A stretch of 64,000 nt of DNA from Burkholderia cepacia (GTDB lineage Bacteria; Pseudomonadota; Gammaproteobacteria; Burkholderiales; Burkholderiaceae), in contig NZ_LDWR01000021.1 of NCBI RefSeq assembly GCF_001039005.1, positions 62,001 to 126,000 of the forward strand. Reading direction: 5' to 3'. The position numbers and the translations under genes were made by a program. Shown one piece after another: positions 17,867 to 27,159 of this stretch (its first letter is position 1; the number at the start of each line of letters is the position of its first letter). The notes beneath the pieces are model-generated. The model made no database searches, had not been told where the DNA came from, and saw only the letters and a list, made by a program, of their open reading frames with translations.

Positions 17867-19336
17867 ATGAGCACTGTTCAGGAAACCCTGGCACTGAAAG
17901 ATCCGTCGCTGTTCCGCCAGCAGGCCTACGTCAACGGCGAATGGCAAGGTGCATCGAACGGCGAGACGTTCGAGGTCCGCAACCCGGCGACGGGCGGCCT
18001 CCTCGGCACCGTGCCGGCGATGGGCACGGCCGAGACGCGTCACGCGATCGACGCCGCGAACGCCGCATGGCCGGCGTGGCGCAAGAAGACCGCGAAGGAA
18101 CGCGCGGTCATCCTGCGCAAGTGGCACGACCTGATGATGGAAAACGCCGACGACCTCGCGCTGATCCTGACGACCGAGCAGGGCAAGTCGCTGGCCGAGG
18201 CGAAGGGCGAGATCGGCTACGCGGCGTCGTTCCTCGAGTGGTTCGCCGAGGAAGGCAAGCGCGTGTACGGCGACACGATCCCGACGCCGGCGAGCGACAA
18301 GCGCATCGTCGTGACGAAGGAAGCGATCGGCGTGTGCGCGGCGATCACGCCGTGGAACTTCCCGGCGGCGATGATCACGCGCAAGGTCGGCCCCGCGCTC
18401 GCGGCAGGCTGCCCGATCGTCGTGAAGCCGGCCGAGGCAACCCCGTTCTCCGCGCTCGCGATGGCCGTGCTGGCCGAGCGCGCGGGCGTGCCGGCCGGCG
18501 TGTTCAGCGTCGTCACGGGCGACCCGAAGGCGATCGGCGGCGAACTGACGTCGAACCCGATCGTGCGCAAGCTGTCGTTCACCGGCTCGACGCCGATCGG
18601 CCGCCTGCTGATGGCGCAATGCGCGGCGACGGTCAAGAAGGTGTCGCTGGAGCTCGGCGGCAACGCGCCGTTCATCGTGTTCGACGACGCCGATCTCGAT
18701 GCGGCCGTGCAGGGCGCGATCGCGTCGAAGTACCGCAACAGCGGCCAGACGTGCGTGTGCACGAACCGCTTCTACGTGCATGAAGCCGTGTACGACCAGT
18801 TCGCGCAGAAGCTCGCGGCGGCGGTCGGCCAGCTGAAGGTCGGTCGCGGCACGGAGCCGGGCGTCACGCAAGGCCCGCTGATCAACGAAGCGGCCGTGCT
18901 GAAGGTCGAGGCGCACATCGAGGACGCGCTCGCGAAGGGTGCGACCGTCGTGACAGGCGGCAAGCGCCATGCGCTCGGCCACGGCTTCTTCGAGCCGACC
19001 GTGCTGACGGGCGTCACGCCGGCGATGAAGGTCGCGAAGGAAGAGACGTTCGGGCCGCTCGCGCCGCTGTTCAAGTTCAGCAGCGACGACGAGGTGATCC
19101 GCCTCGCGAACGACACCGAGTTCGGTCTCGCCGCGTACTTCTTCAGCCGCGACATCGGCCGCGTGTGGAAGGTCGCCGAAGCGCTCGAATACGGGATGGT
19201 CGGCGTGAACACGGGCCTGATCTCGAACGAAGTCGCGCCGTTCGGCGGCGTCAAGCAGTCGGGCCTCGGCCGCGAAGGCTCGCACTACGGCATCGACGAC
19301 TATGTCGTGATCAAGTACCTCTGCCTCGCCGTCTGA
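17867..19336 (+). CDS. gabD: Succinate-semialdehyde dehydrogenase (NADP+)
   Basis: A 489-residue aldehyde dehydrogenase converting succinate semialdehyde to succinate, second step of GABA degradation. It shows the cofactor and substrate motifs ITPWNFPAAMITRKVGPALAAG, the loop FTGSTPIGRLLM, the general base Glu in SLELGGNAPFIVF and the catalytic Cys in SGQTCVCTNRFYV (a CxC pair often redox-sensitive in this family). The C-terminal block is GVKQSGLGREGSHYGIDDYV. It lies downstream of gabT in the same direction and forms the gab operon. Confidence 0.95.
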   Translation: MSTVQETLALKDPSLFRQQAYVNGEWQGASNGETFEVRNPATGGLLGTVPAMGTAETRHAIDAANAAWPAWRKKTAKERAVILRKWHDLMMENADDLALILTTEQGKSLAEAKGEIGYAASFLEWFAEEGKRVYGDTIPTPASDKRIVVTKEAIGVCAAITPWNFPAAMITRKVGPALAAGCPIVVKPAEATPFSALAMAVLAERAGVPAGVFSVVTGDPKAIGGELTSNPIVRKLSFTGSTPIGRLLMAQCAATVKKVSLELGGNAPFIVFDDADLDAAVQGAIASKYRNSGQTCVCTNRFYVHEAVYDQFAQKLAAAVGQLKVGRGTEPGVTQGPLINEAAVLKVEAHIEDALAKGATVVTGGKRHALGHGFFEPTVLTGVTPAMKVAKEETFGPLAPLFKFSSDDEVIRLANDTEFGLAAYFFSRDIGRVWKVAEALEYGMVGVNTGLISNEVAPFGGVKQSGLGREGSHYGIDDYVVIKYLCLAV

Positions 19337-19341
19337 CGGTT

Positions 19342-19371
19342 CAGGGCCTGCCGCGATCGCGACAGGCCCTG
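19342..19371 (+). terminator. Hairpin after gabD
   Basis: CAGGGCCTG / CAGGCCCTG arms around a 12-base loop, followed by a second GC hairpin (CCGCCCGG.../...CCGGGCGG). It separates the convergent gabD and chemoreceptor genes; no U-tract. Confidence 0.5.
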
Positions 19372-19450
19372 ACCGCCCGGCCGGAACCGGGCGGTCCGAC
19401 GCGGGCCGGCGCCCCTCTCCGCCGCGCCCGCGTCATCTCTTCTCCCGCGC

Positions 19451-20995
19451 TCAGCGGAACACGTTCACCGCATCCACGAGCCGCGTCGCCTGCTGCTGCA
19501 GGCTCTCCGACGCCGCCGTACTCTGCTCGACGAGCGCCGCGTTCTGCTGCGTGATGTTGTCCAGGTGCACGACTGCCTGATCGACCTGCGCGACCCCCGT
19601 GCTCTGCTCGGCCGTCGACGAGCTGATCTCCGCGATCAGGTCCGACACGCGCTTCACCTGCGCGACGATGTCCTCCATCGTCCGGCCCGCCTCGTCCACC
19701 CGCCGCACACCCGACTCGACCCGGTCGACGCTCGCGCCGATCAACGTCTTGATCTCCTTCGCCGCGTTCGCGCTGCGCTGTGCGAGCGCCCGCACCTCGC
19801 CCGCGACCACCGCGAAGCCGCGCCCCTGCTCGCCCGCGCGCGCGGCCTCGACCGCCGCGTTCAGCGCGAGGATGTTGGTCTGGAACGCGATGCCGTCGAT
19901 CACGCCGATGATGTCCGCGATCTTGCGCGAGCTCGCGGTGATGTCGCTCATCGTCGTGACGACTTCGCTCACCACCTGCCCGCCGCGCCCGGCCGCATCG
20001 CTCGCTGACCCCGCGAGCCGGTTCGCCTGCAGCGCGGTTTCCGCGTTGCTGTTGACGGTCGCCGTCATCTCGGCCATCGACGCGGCGGTTTCCTGCACGC
20101 TCGACGCGGCCTGCTCGGTGCGTGCGCTCAGGTCGTTGTTGCCCTGCGCGATCTCGTTGCTTGCGCGCTGCACGTTGTGCACCTGCTCGCTGACGTCGTC
20201 GACGAGCCAGCGGAACATCAGCCCGAGCTGGTTGATCGTGCGCAGCGTCATGCCGATCTCGTCGACGCGGTTCATCCGCACGCCGCGCCGGCTTTCGCCG
20301 GTCGCGACGTTCAGCGCCTGTTCGTGCAGCCGCTTCAGCGGGCGCACGATCTGCGCGTCGAGCCACAGGCCGGCCGCCGCCGCCACGCCGACCGTCGCAC
20401 CGGCGAACGCCGCGAGCCCGCCACCGGTGAGCCCGCAGGCCCAGCCCGCGCCGACGATGACCGGCGCCAGCACGCACAGCGCCGAATGCACGCGCGCACG
20501 CACCGACATCGTCTGCGACAGCGACGCGATGCGCAGCAGCCCCGTGCGGATCACCAGCCCCTTGTGGAACCGGCGCTGGCCCGGCTTGCCTTCGCGAAAC
20601 GCGCGATACAACGCGTCGGCAGCCGCGGACTCGTCGCTCGGCGCTTTCGTGCGCACCGACATGTAGCCCTGCGGCTCGCCGTTGCGCATCACCGGTATCG
20701 CGTTCGCGCGCACCCAGTAGTGATCGCCGTTCTTGCGGCGGTTCTTCACGAGCGCGGTCCACGGTTCGCCGCGCCTGAGCGTCGCCCACATGTCGGCAAA
20801 CGCCTCGCGCGGCATGTCTGGATGGCGCACCACGTTGTGCGGCTGGCCGACGAGCTCCTCGTTCGAGAAGCCGCTGACCTGCGCAAACGTCGTGTTCGCG
20901 TAGGTGATGACGCTGTCTGCATCGGTCGTCGACATCAGCGTGACGTCGTCGGGAAAATCGAATTCTTGTTGGGTAACGGGCTGGTTATTGCGCAT
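19451..20995 (-). CDS. Aer-type methyl-accepting chemotaxis protein with PAS domain
   Basis: A 514-residue receptor. An N-terminal cytoplasmic PAS domain (~20-125: [54 protein letters not shown]) resembles the FAD-binding PAS of aerotaxis receptors. Two close hydrophobic stretches (~170-215) anchor it, then a HAMP-like linker and the signalling domain with the hairpin tip [24 protein letters not shown], which docks CheW/CheA. It likely senses redox or oxygen state. I chose the ATG at 20995, which has GGAG six bases upstream; the longer frame to 21103 lacks one. Confidence 0.9.
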   Translation of the reverse strand: MRNNQPVTQQEFDFPDDVTLMSTTDADSVITYANTTFAQVSGFSNEELVGQPHNVVRHPDMPREAFADMWATLRRGEPWTALVKNRRKNGDHYWVRANAIPVMRNGEPQGYMSVRTKAPSDESAAADALYRAFREGKPGQRRFHKGLVIRTGLLRIASLSQTMSVRARVHSALCVLAPVIVGAGWACGLTGGGLAAFAGATVGVAAAAGLWLDAQIVRPLKRLHEQALNVATGESRRGVRMNRVDEIGMTLRTINQLGLMFRWLVDDVSEQVHNVQRASNEIAQGNNDLSARTEQAASSVQETAASMAEMTATVNSNAETALQANRLAGSASDAAGRGGQVVSEVVTTMSDITASSRKIADIIGVIDGIAFQTNILALNAAVEAARAGEQGRGFAVVAGEVRALAQRSANAAKEIKTLIGASVDRVESGVRRVDEAGRTMEDIVAQVKRVSDLIAEISSSTAEQSTGVAQVDQAVVHLDNITQQNAALVEQSTAASESLQQQATRLVDAVNVFR

Positions 20996-21322
20996 GCAAG
21001 GCTCCGAAAGGCGGATCTGTCGTCCGCGTCGCGCTGAAATCACGCTCAGTAGCCGAAAAACGGTTGATCGCTTTACGACGGTCTTCCACTTTACTGTCGG
21101 CAATTCGTTCTAAAACCTTACCCCTGCCGCGTATAAAATATTCAATTCGGCTATTGCCATGATTTCGATCAAATAATCCGGCGATAATCGCCGCGCACGC
21201 TTATCCGGATGTCACGAAACGCTGCATGGCAACCCCGCGCGCGGCGCGCCAATGCGGGCAGCCGTTGCACACGGCGAAACGATTCGGTCTATCCTGCTCC
21301 ATTCAACCGGCATTTGAATTCG
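20996..21322. other. Intergenic region, nothing definite
   Basis: About 330 bases between the divergent chemoreceptor and the methyltransferase remnant. It holds their promoters; no operator or RNA could be singled out. Confidence 0.5.
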
Positions 21323-21580
21323 ATGAAAAAGGCATTGCACGAACTGAATCGGCTGTCCTGGAATACGGCGACCGTCGCGCATAACAGTCGTAAAGGCGAT
21401 CAGGCTGCGTTTTTCCGTAATGGCGGCTCGACGCTGTTTCCGGAAGAACGCGAACTGCTCGGCAATCTCGCGGGCCTGCCCGCGCGTGTCGAGCGCGCCG
21501 ACGTGCTCGTCTGGATGCCCGACGGCATGCCGCGCCTGCCGCTGATGGTTGCGATCGCCGTGCACCGGGAGGCCGCATGA
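21323..21580 (+). pseudogene. Internally deleted SAM-dependent methyltransferase remnant
   Basis: An 85-residue frame. Its first ~50 residues (LNRLSWNTATVAHNSRKGDQAAFFRNGGSTLFPEERELLGNLAG) match the N-terminal lead-in of a family of class I methyltransferases of about 270 residues. The frame then jumps straight to WMPDGMPRLPLMVAIAV, which resembles their C-terminal end. The SAM-binding core is missing, so this looks like an in-frame internal deletion and cannot be an active enzyme. It overlaps the next gene by ATGA, so it may survive as a translational leader. Family assignment is from memory of the motif. Confidence 0.5.
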
Positions 21581-22137
21581 CGCGCCGCACCGCCGCCGAG
21601 CGCGACGCGCTTTCCGCTCGCACGCTCGCACGCGACGACGTGCCGCTCGTGTGGACCATCGACCGGCGCGAAATCATCAAGCACCTGTACGTGCTGCGCG
21701 AGGGCGCGCTGCATCTCGTACCGGAGTTCTACGACGTCGACGGCTGGCCCGACGGCGAAGCCGATCACTACACGCCGATCCTGCTCGACTGCCACGATCG
21801 CGGCGGCTGGTTCCTCGGCATGTTCGACGGCGCTCGGCTCGTCGCGGTGACCATCGTCGACAGCCGGCCGCTCGGTGCACAACGCGACATGCTGCAGTTG
21901 AAGTTCCTGCATGTGAGCCGCGACTGGCGCGGCTGCGGGCTCGGCGAGCAGCTCTATCGCGCGGCCCATGTGCAGGCACGCGAGATGGGTGCCGCGCGCC
22001 TGTACGTGTCGGCGACGCCGTCGCAGCGCACGATCGACTTCTACCTGCGGCTCGGCTTCACGGTCAGCGCATCGCCCGACCCGGCGCTTTACGCGCTCGA
22101 GCCGGAAGACATTCATCTGGAAGGGCCGGCGGCCTGA
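21577..22137 (+). CDS. GNAT family N-acetyltransferase
   Basis: A 186-residue protein with a GNAT core: the acetyl-CoA pyrophosphate loop is in LHVSRDWRGCGLGEQLYRAAHVQAREMGAARLYVSATPSQRTIDFYLRLGF (Arg/Gly-rich R-x-x-G-x-G type). It probably acetylates an amine on a small molecule or protein; the substrate is unknown. Its start overlaps the stop of the preceding remnant, indicating translational coupling. Confidence 0.85.
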   Translation: MTRRTAAERDALSARTLARDDVPLVWTIDRREIIKHLYVLREGALHLVPEFYDVDGWPDGEADHYTPILLDCHDRGGWFLGMFDGARLVAVTIVDSRPLGAQRDMLQLKFLHVSRDWRGCGLGEQLYRAAHVQAREMGAARLYVSATPSQRTIDFYLRLGFTVSASPDPALYALEPEDIHLEGPAA

Positions 22138-22218
22138 CGCATCGGCACACGGGTGAAGCATCGAATGTCCCGCTTTGCCGCACCCGCCATCGAACGTCAG
22201 CCGCCACGGAGAACGAAA

Positions 22219-22746
22219 TTGCAGAACGAACCGCAGCCGCAAGGGGCGCCGAAGATCCTCGTCAGCATGTGCGTGATCGGTCATCCGGTCCGTTACAACG
22301 GCTCGGCGAAAACCGCCGCGCACGAGGCGCTCGAACGGTGGCAGCGCGAAGGGCGTCTCGTGCCCGTCTGCCCCGAACTGGCGGGCGGCTTCAGCGTGCC
22401 GCGCCCGCCCGCCGAAATCGCGGCAGGTGAATCGGGGCAGCGGGTGTTGTCGGGTGCCGCACGTATCATCGACGTGAACGGCACCGACGTGACGGCGCCG
22501 TTCGTGTCCGGCGCGCACACCGCGCTGGCACTCGCGCGCACGCACGATTGCCGCTTCGCGATCCTGGCCGACGGCAGTCCGTCGTGCGGCAGCACCTTCA
22601 TTTACGACGGGAGTTTCGCGAACCGCCGCCATGCGGGCGCCGGTGTCACCGCGGCGTTGCTGCGCCAGCATGGCATCGAAGTGTTCGCGGACACCGAGAT
22701 CGACGCGCTCGACGCGCGCCTCAAGCAGCTATCGCAAGCCGGTTAA
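22219..22746 (+). CDS. DUF523 family protein
   Basis: A 175-residue protein of the DUF523 family: KILVSMCVIGHPVRYNGSAK near the start, then LVPVCPELAGGFSVPRPPAEI and CRFAILADGSPSCGS, whose conserved Cys residues suggest metal or thiol chemistry; the biochemical role is not known to me. I favour the TTG at 22219, with GGAG seven bases upstream and a start close to the family's usual N-terminus. An ATG at 22165 or GTG at 22153 would add 18-22 residues. Confidence 0.75.
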   Translation: MQNEPQPQGAPKILVSMCVIGHPVRYNGSAKTAAHEALERWQREGRLVPVCPELAGGFSVPRPPAEIAAGESGQRVLSGAARIIDVNGTDVTAPFVSGAHTALALARTHDCRFAILADGSPSCGSTFIYDGSFANRRHAGAGVTAALLRQHGIEVFADTEIDALDARLKQLSQAG

Positions 22747-22751
22747 CGACA

Positions 22752-22785
22752 ATGCGCGGCACGAGACGATTCTCGTGCCGCGCAT
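22752..22785. terminator. Bidirectional hairpin between DUF523 gene and pcaF
   Basis: Fifteen-base perfect arms (ATGCGCGGCACGAGA / TCTCGTGCCGCGCAT) around CGAT, located between convergent genes. It lacks a clear U-tract, but position and stability fit a shared terminator. Confidence 0.65.
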
Positions 22786-22839
22786 CGTGCTGAAAACGGC
22801 GAGCGGCGCAGATTCGGCCGCTTCGCCGCGTGACGCGGG

Positions 22840-24042
22840 TCAGACGCGTTCGATTGCGATCGCGATGCCCTGGCCGACACCGATGCACATCGTGCACAAC
22901 GCAAAGCGGCCGTTCGTGCGATGCAGCTGATACATCGCGGTCGTCACGAGACGCGCACCCGATGCGCCGAGCGGATGGCCCAGTGCGATCGCGCCGCCGT
23001 TCGGGTTCACGCGAGGATCGTCATCGGCCACGCCGAGCATGCGCAGCACCGCGAGACCCTGCGACGCGAACGCCTCGTTCAGCTCGATCACGTCGAACTG
23101 GTCGATCGTCATGCCGAGCCGCGCGAGCAGCTTCTGCGTCGCCGGCGCGGGGCCGATGCCCATCACGCGCGGCGCGACGCCGGCCGTTGCGATACCCAGC
23201 ACGCGTGCGCGCGGCGTCAGGCCGAAGCGCTTCGCGGTTGCCTCGTTCGCGAGCAGCAGCGCGGCGGCGCCGTCGTTGACGCCCGACGCGTTGCCGGCCG
23301 TCACCGAACCGTCCGGGCGCACGACGCCCTTCAGCTTCGCGAGCGTTTCGAGCGACGTCTCGCGCGGATGTTCGTCACGCGACACGATCACCGGATCGCC
23401 CTTCTTCTGGGCAATCGTGATCGACACGATTTCCTCGGCGAGCGTGCCGTCCTGCTGCGCACGCGCGGCCTTCTGCTGGCTGCGCAGCGCGAACAGGTCC
23501 TGGTCGGCACGGCTGATGTTGTAGTCGACCGCGACGTTCTCGGCCGTCTCCGGCATCGAATCGACGCCGTGCAGCTGTTTCATCAGCGGATTGACGAAGC
23601 GCCACCCGATCGTCGTATCGTAGATGTCGGCCTGGCGCGCGAACGCGCTCGCGGCCTTGCCCATCACGAACGGCGCGCGCGTCATGCTCTCGACGCCGCC
23701 GGCGACCATCAGCGCGGCCTCGCCCGACTTGATCGCGCGTGCGGCCACGCCGACCGCGTCCATCCCGGAACCGCACAGCCGGTTGATCGTCGAACCCGGC
23801 ACGCCCTGCGGCAGGCCCGCGAGCAGCGCCGACATGCGCGCAACGTTGCGGTTGTCTTCGCCGGCCTGGTTCGCGCAGCCGTAGATCACGTCGTCGATCG
23901 CCGTCCAGTCGACGTCGCGGTTACGCTCGACGAGCGCCTTGAGCGGCACCGCGCCGAGGTCGTCGGCGCGCACGCCGGACAGCGCACCGCCGTAACGCCC
24001 GATCGGCGTACGGATCGCATCACACAGAAAAGCTTCGGTCAT
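22840..24042 (-). CDS. pcaF: 3-oxoadipyl-CoA thiolase
   Basis: A 400-residue thiolase. Nucleophile Cys90 lies in STINRLCGSGMDAV, the catalytic His in NPNGGAIALGHPLGASGAR and the proton-shuttling Cys in CTMCIGVGQG. The N-terminus (MTEAFLCDAIRTPIGRYGGALS) is typical of PcaF, which splits 3-oxoadipyl-CoA into succinyl-CoA and acetyl-CoA, the last step of the beta-ketoadipate route for aromatic compounds. The divergent IclR-type regulator resembles PcaR, supporting this over a generic thiolase. Confidence 0.9.
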   Translation of the reverse strand: MTEAFLCDAIRTPIGRYGGALSGVRADDLGAVPLKALVERNRDVDWTAIDDVIYGCANQAGEDNRNVARMSALLAGLPQGVPGSTINRLCGSGMDAVGVAARAIKSGEAALMVAGGVESMTRAPFVMGKAASAFARQADIYDTTIGWRFVNPLMKQLHGVDSMPETAENVAVDYNISRADQDLFALRSQQKAARAQQDGTLAEEIVSITIAQKKGDPVIVSRDEHPRETSLETLAKLKGVVRPDGSVTAGNASGVNDGAAALLLANEATAKRFGLTPRARVLGIATAGVAPRVMGIGPAPATQKLLARLGMTIDQFDVIELNEAFASQGLAVLRMLGVADDDPRVNPNGGAIALGHPLGASGARLVTTAMYQLHRTNGRFALCTMCIGVGQGIAIAIERV

Positions 24043-24200
24043 CAGTGTCTCCAGTCGGCCGGAATTGACGCTTGGGCGCTTGCTCCGGTCCCGTGCTTCG
24101 CGGTCGCCGGTGCGAGCGCATCAGCGCTGGCTCCGGCCACCTGCAAGGCTGGGAAATGAACGGGGCGCGCCCCTTGCATAACCCGCCGGGATGCGCTTAA

Positions 24201-24219
24201 ATGTTCTATATACGAACAT
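24201..24219. promoter_or_regulatory. Palindromic operator between pcaF and the PcaR-like gene
   Basis: ATGTTC-TATATAC-GAACAT, perfect 6-base arms; a related half site (CGAACGTTC) lies 13 bases further on. It resembles known PcaR boxes of the GTTCG...CGAAC type and is about 160 bases upstream of pcaF. Confidence 0.65.
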
Positions 24220-24351
24220 AAGATCGTGTATCGAACGTTCAACGCATCATAGGGAGTGCGGGGACGACCTGTCAAGCGCCCGGTCCGCCGCGCGGTTGGC
24301 GTGTCAGGCCCCATGCGCTATCTTCTCGGCTGCACGACATTCCACCCGCTC

Positions 24352-25137
24352 ATGACAACCGAAGACACTCAGAAACCCGGCGACTCCTATGTGCAGTCGT
24401 TCGCGCGCGGCCTCGCGGTGATCCGCGCTTTCGACGCGGCGCGCCCGGAGCAGACGCTCACCGAGGTCGCATCGGCCACCGGGCTCACGCGCGCGGGCGC
24501 GCGCCGGATCCTGCTCACGCTGCAGACGCTCGGCTACGTCGAGGCCGATGGTCGGCTGTTCCGGCTCACGCCGAAGATCCTCGAGCTCGGTTTTGCGTAC
24601 CTGACGTCGATGCCGTTCTGGAATCTCGCCGATCCGGTGATGGAGCAACTGTCCTCGCAAATCCACGAGAGCTGCTCGGCCGCCGTGCTCGACCGCACCG
24701 AGATCGTCTACGTGCTGCGCGTGCCGACCCACAAGATCATGACGATCAATCTGTCGATCGGCAGCCGGCTGCCCGCGTACTGCACGTCGATGGGCCGCGT
24801 GCTGCTGTCCGCGCTCGACGACGCGGCGCTCGACGAAACGCTCGCGCAGAGCAGCATCCGCGCGCACACACCGCGCACGATCACCGATCTCGGCGAATTG
24901 AAGGCGACGATCGCGCAGGTGCGCCAGCAGGGCTGGGCCGTGGTCGACCAGGAACTCGAAGTGGGCCTGATGTCGATCTCCGCGCCGATCCGCAACCGGC
25001 GCGGGCAGATCATCGCGGCGATGAACATCAGCGGCAACGCGCAGCGGCATACCGCGAAGCAAATGGTGAAGGAGTTTCTCGGGCCGCTGCAGCAGGCCGC
25101 GCAGACGGTGTCGGAGCTGGTTGCGCGGCGGGGGTGA
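24352..25137 (+). CDS. pcaR: IclR family regulator, PcaR-like
   Basis: A 261-residue regulator with an N-terminal winged helix (YVQSFARGLAVIRAFDAARPEQTLTEVASATGLTRAGARRILLTLQTLGYV) and an IclR ligand domain (AYCTSMGRVLLSAL, GWAVVDQELEVGLMSISAPIRN). This closely follows the PcaR/PcaU/PobR branch that senses protocatechuate-pathway intermediates. I chose the ATG at 24352; the open frame extends to 24256 but the extra residues are not family-like. Divergent from pcaF with a palindrome between. The symbol is by resemblance and context. Confidence 0.75.
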   Translation: MTTEDTQKPGDSYVQSFARGLAVIRAFDAARPEQTLTEVASATGLTRAGARRILLTLQTLGYVEADGRLFRLTPKILELGFAYLTSMPFWNLADPVMEQLSSQIHESCSAAVLDRTEIVYVLRVPTHKIMTINLSIGSRLPAYCTSMGRVLLSALDDAALDETLAQSSIRAHTPRTITDLGELKATIAQVRQQGWAVVDQELEVGLMSISAPIRNRRGQIIAAMNISGNAQRHTAKQMVKEFLGPLQQAAQTVSELVARRG

Positions 25138-25149
25138 GCATCCACCTCG

Positions 25150-25174
25150 ATTGTCGTATCGGCGATACGACAAT
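25150..25174. other. 25-bp inverted repeat after the PcaR-like gene
   Basis: Eleven-base perfect arms (ATTGTCGTATC / GATACGACAAT) around GGC, 13 bases after the stop. It could be a terminator stem for the + strand, although no T-run follows, or an operator. Confidence 0.5.
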
Positions 25175-25183
25175 CCGCTCATA

Positions 25184-25212
25184 AAAAAAGCGGGCAGCAC
25201 AAGCTGCCCGCC
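25184..25212 (-). terminator. Rho-independent terminator, - strand
   Basis: Read on the - strand: GCGGGCAGC-TTGT-GCTGCCCGC followed by seven T. It would stop transcripts entering from the right. The only - strand sequence just upstream of it is the truncated 3' copy of the desuccinylase-like gene, so it seems to be the original terminator of that gene, now separated from it by the 4.2-kb cassette. Confidence 0.8.
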
Positions 25213-25366
25213 AACTCCGACTCTGTTCTGACTCAATTGCAACGTTCTTCTCACGGAACACGGAGCACACTCCGCGCCGCACAATTTAGTGACGCGCGAA
25301 AGCCCGGTCAATTTGACGAGAACGAAATTGCACGAAGCCTATCGGACAGCGTGCCCGCTGCCCCGC

Positions 25367-25507
25367 TCACGCCCCGAGCAACATTCCCTTGCGCACCGGC
25401 ATGGTGCCCGTCACGCGGCCGAGCAGCACGCCAGCCGTCACGAAGCGGATCGCACGGCGCATGTAGAACACGCCGTCGGTCGCGCTCGAAATCGTCGTGA
25501 TCGCATC
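25367..25507 (-). pseudogene. Detached 3' fragment of the desuccinylase-like gene
   Basis: About 141 bases closely matching 29774-29914 (a handful of substitutions), including the final MLLGA codons and stop. Only the last ~47 codons of the gene are present; similarity ends at 25507. It forms the left border of the M81/MFS/LysR cassette. Confidence 0.9.
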
Positions 25508-25575
25508 GTCGGGCGCCGCGACGGCGTTGTCCCGGACAGCCACCCACTCGCAGGTGTACGACGGCGTGCCGCTCC

Positions 25576-27090
25576 TCAGCCGTTGCCCGGGAACACCTTT
25601 CCCATCGGCTTCATCCGAATGCCCGGGGCCAGCCGAGTCCAGGGCAACTCGGCCGGATCCGCCGTCATCGGGCCAGGCGCCTTGGCGACCAGCACCGCGT
25701 GGGCGATGCCCTGGAAGTCGGCGCGGAAGTGCACCGAGCTTTTGTTGACGAGAATTTTCATCGCTTCCGGCTCGACGCCGCCCACGCGATAGAGATTGCG
25801 GTCGAGCATCTGCGCCTTGCCGCTGCTCACCACGATCAGCACGCCATCGATCCGCAGGCAGGCCACGGGACCGATATCGGCAAGCATGCCGTTCATCATC
25901 GGACCGTCATATCGGCATACGCCATCGGACAGCTTCACGACCTCGAAACGCGCGTGGTGCGGCACGTCGCCGGGCACGCCGGAGACGCCGCCGAGCGCCA
26001 GATCGATGAACGCGCCGACGCCGGCGCGATGGGCCGCGGCCGCGGCCGCCGGATCCCAGATCAAGCCGATCGCCGCATCCTTTGCGCCATTGCGCAGCAA
26101 CGCCCGCAGCATGCCCGTCGTGTTCGAGTCTCCGCCCGCGCCGGGATTGTCCTGGGTATCGGCGATGACGACCGGCTTGTCGGCCCCCTCGGAAAGACGC
26201 ATGGCCTCGCGCACGGCGTCGTCGGGCGACAGAAACGGCACCTGCCACGCGGCCTCGTCCGCCAGCATCTTGTCGTAGAGCGCCTGCACGGCCGCCTCGA
26301 CCGACGCGGCGTCATCGCCGTAGCCCCAGATGACCGGGCCGCATTCGGGGAAATCGGCCGCAGGAAAACCGGGCGCGAACGACAACGAGGCCACGGCCCC
26401 GGTCTCCCGCGCCGCGAGCTGCGCGTACATGCCGCGCGAGGGTTCGAGCAGCGTGCACATGCCATTGATTGGGATCAGGAATGGCAGCCGGCGCACGGTG
26501 CAATGAAGCGGGCGGCGGCCCGCCGCGTGCGGGTCGAGCAGGCGCTCGAGCAGCACGGCCGCGCGCTCGCCGGTCTCGGCCATGTCGACATGCGGATAGG
26601 TGCGGAAAGCGACCAGCGCGTCGGCCTCGCGCAGCATCCGCTCGGTGACGTTGGCATGCAGGTCGAGCGACGCGACCACGGGCACAGCCGGGCCGACCGC
26701 TGCGCGCACGCGCTCCAGCAACGTGCCTTCGCCGTCGTCGGTATGCTCGGCGACCATCGCGCCGTGCAGGTCGAGGTACACCGCGTCGAACCCACCCCGG
26801 CGAACCGCCGCGAGGATTTCGCCGGCGATGCGCTCGAACGCATCCTCGGTCACGTGGGCCGACGGGCTTGCGCCCGCCCAGATGACGGGCAGCACGGTCC
26901 AGCCACGCCTTTCCGCCGCGACGATGAATCCGCCGGCAGGAATATTGACGTCGCGTAGCGCCAGCACGTCATCGCCCCGCACCATGGCCGGGAAGCCCTC
27001 GCCACGCTCGAAGTTGGCGTAAGCGGCTTTCGATGGCGCAAACGTATTGGTCTCATGCTGAAAGCCGGCGATCAAGATGCGCGTGTTCAA
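25576..27090 (-). CDS. M81 family (MlrC/microcystinase C-like) metallopeptidase
   Basis: A 504-residue protein of the M81 family. It opens ILIAGFQHETNTFAPS and contains DAVYLDLHGAMVAE, VASLDLHANVT and FRTYPHVDMAETG, whose His/Asp residues bind zinc, then VIADTQDNPGAGGDSNTTGMLRALL. MlrC cleaves linear peptides in microcystin degradation; most family members act on unknown small substrates. The start appears to be a TTG at 27090, with GGAG eight bases upstream. The gap to the MFS gene upstream is short, suggesting one operon. Confidence 0.85.
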   Translation of the reverse strand: MNTRILIAGFQHETNTFAPSKAAYANFERGEGFPAMVRGDDVLALRDVNIPAGGFIVAAERRGWTVLPVIWAGASPSAHVTEDAFERIAGEILAAVRRGGFDAVYLDLHGAMVAEHTDDGEGTLLERVRAAVGPAVPVVASLDLHANVTERMLREADALVAFRTYPHVDMAETGERAAVLLERLLDPHAAGRRPLHCTVRRLPFLIPINGMCTLLEPSRGMYAQLAARETGAVASLSFAPGFPAADFPECGPVIWGYGDDAASVEAAVQALYDKMLADEAAWQVPFLSPDDAVREAMRLSEGADKPVVIADTQDNPGAGGDSNTTGMLRALLRNGAKDAAIGLIWDPAAAAAAHRAGVGAFIDLALGGVSGVPGDVPHHARFEVVKLSDGVCRYDGPMMNGMLADIGPVACLRIDGVLIVVSSGKAQMLDRNLYRVGGVEPEAMKILVNKSSVHFRADFQGIAHAVLVAKAPGPMTADPAELPWTRLAPGIRMKPMGKVFPGNG

Positions 27091-27159
27091 AAACGTGTCT
27101 CCGGAAATAGGCGGTCGATGCGCCGCGATGGATGTCGGGATGCTTGCAGGCCCACGATG

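Noticed and set aside
24043-24351. Additional gene upstream of the PcaR-like regulator (open frame from 24256)
   Set aside because: The extra N-terminal residues are not regulator-like and overlap the operator/promoter region.
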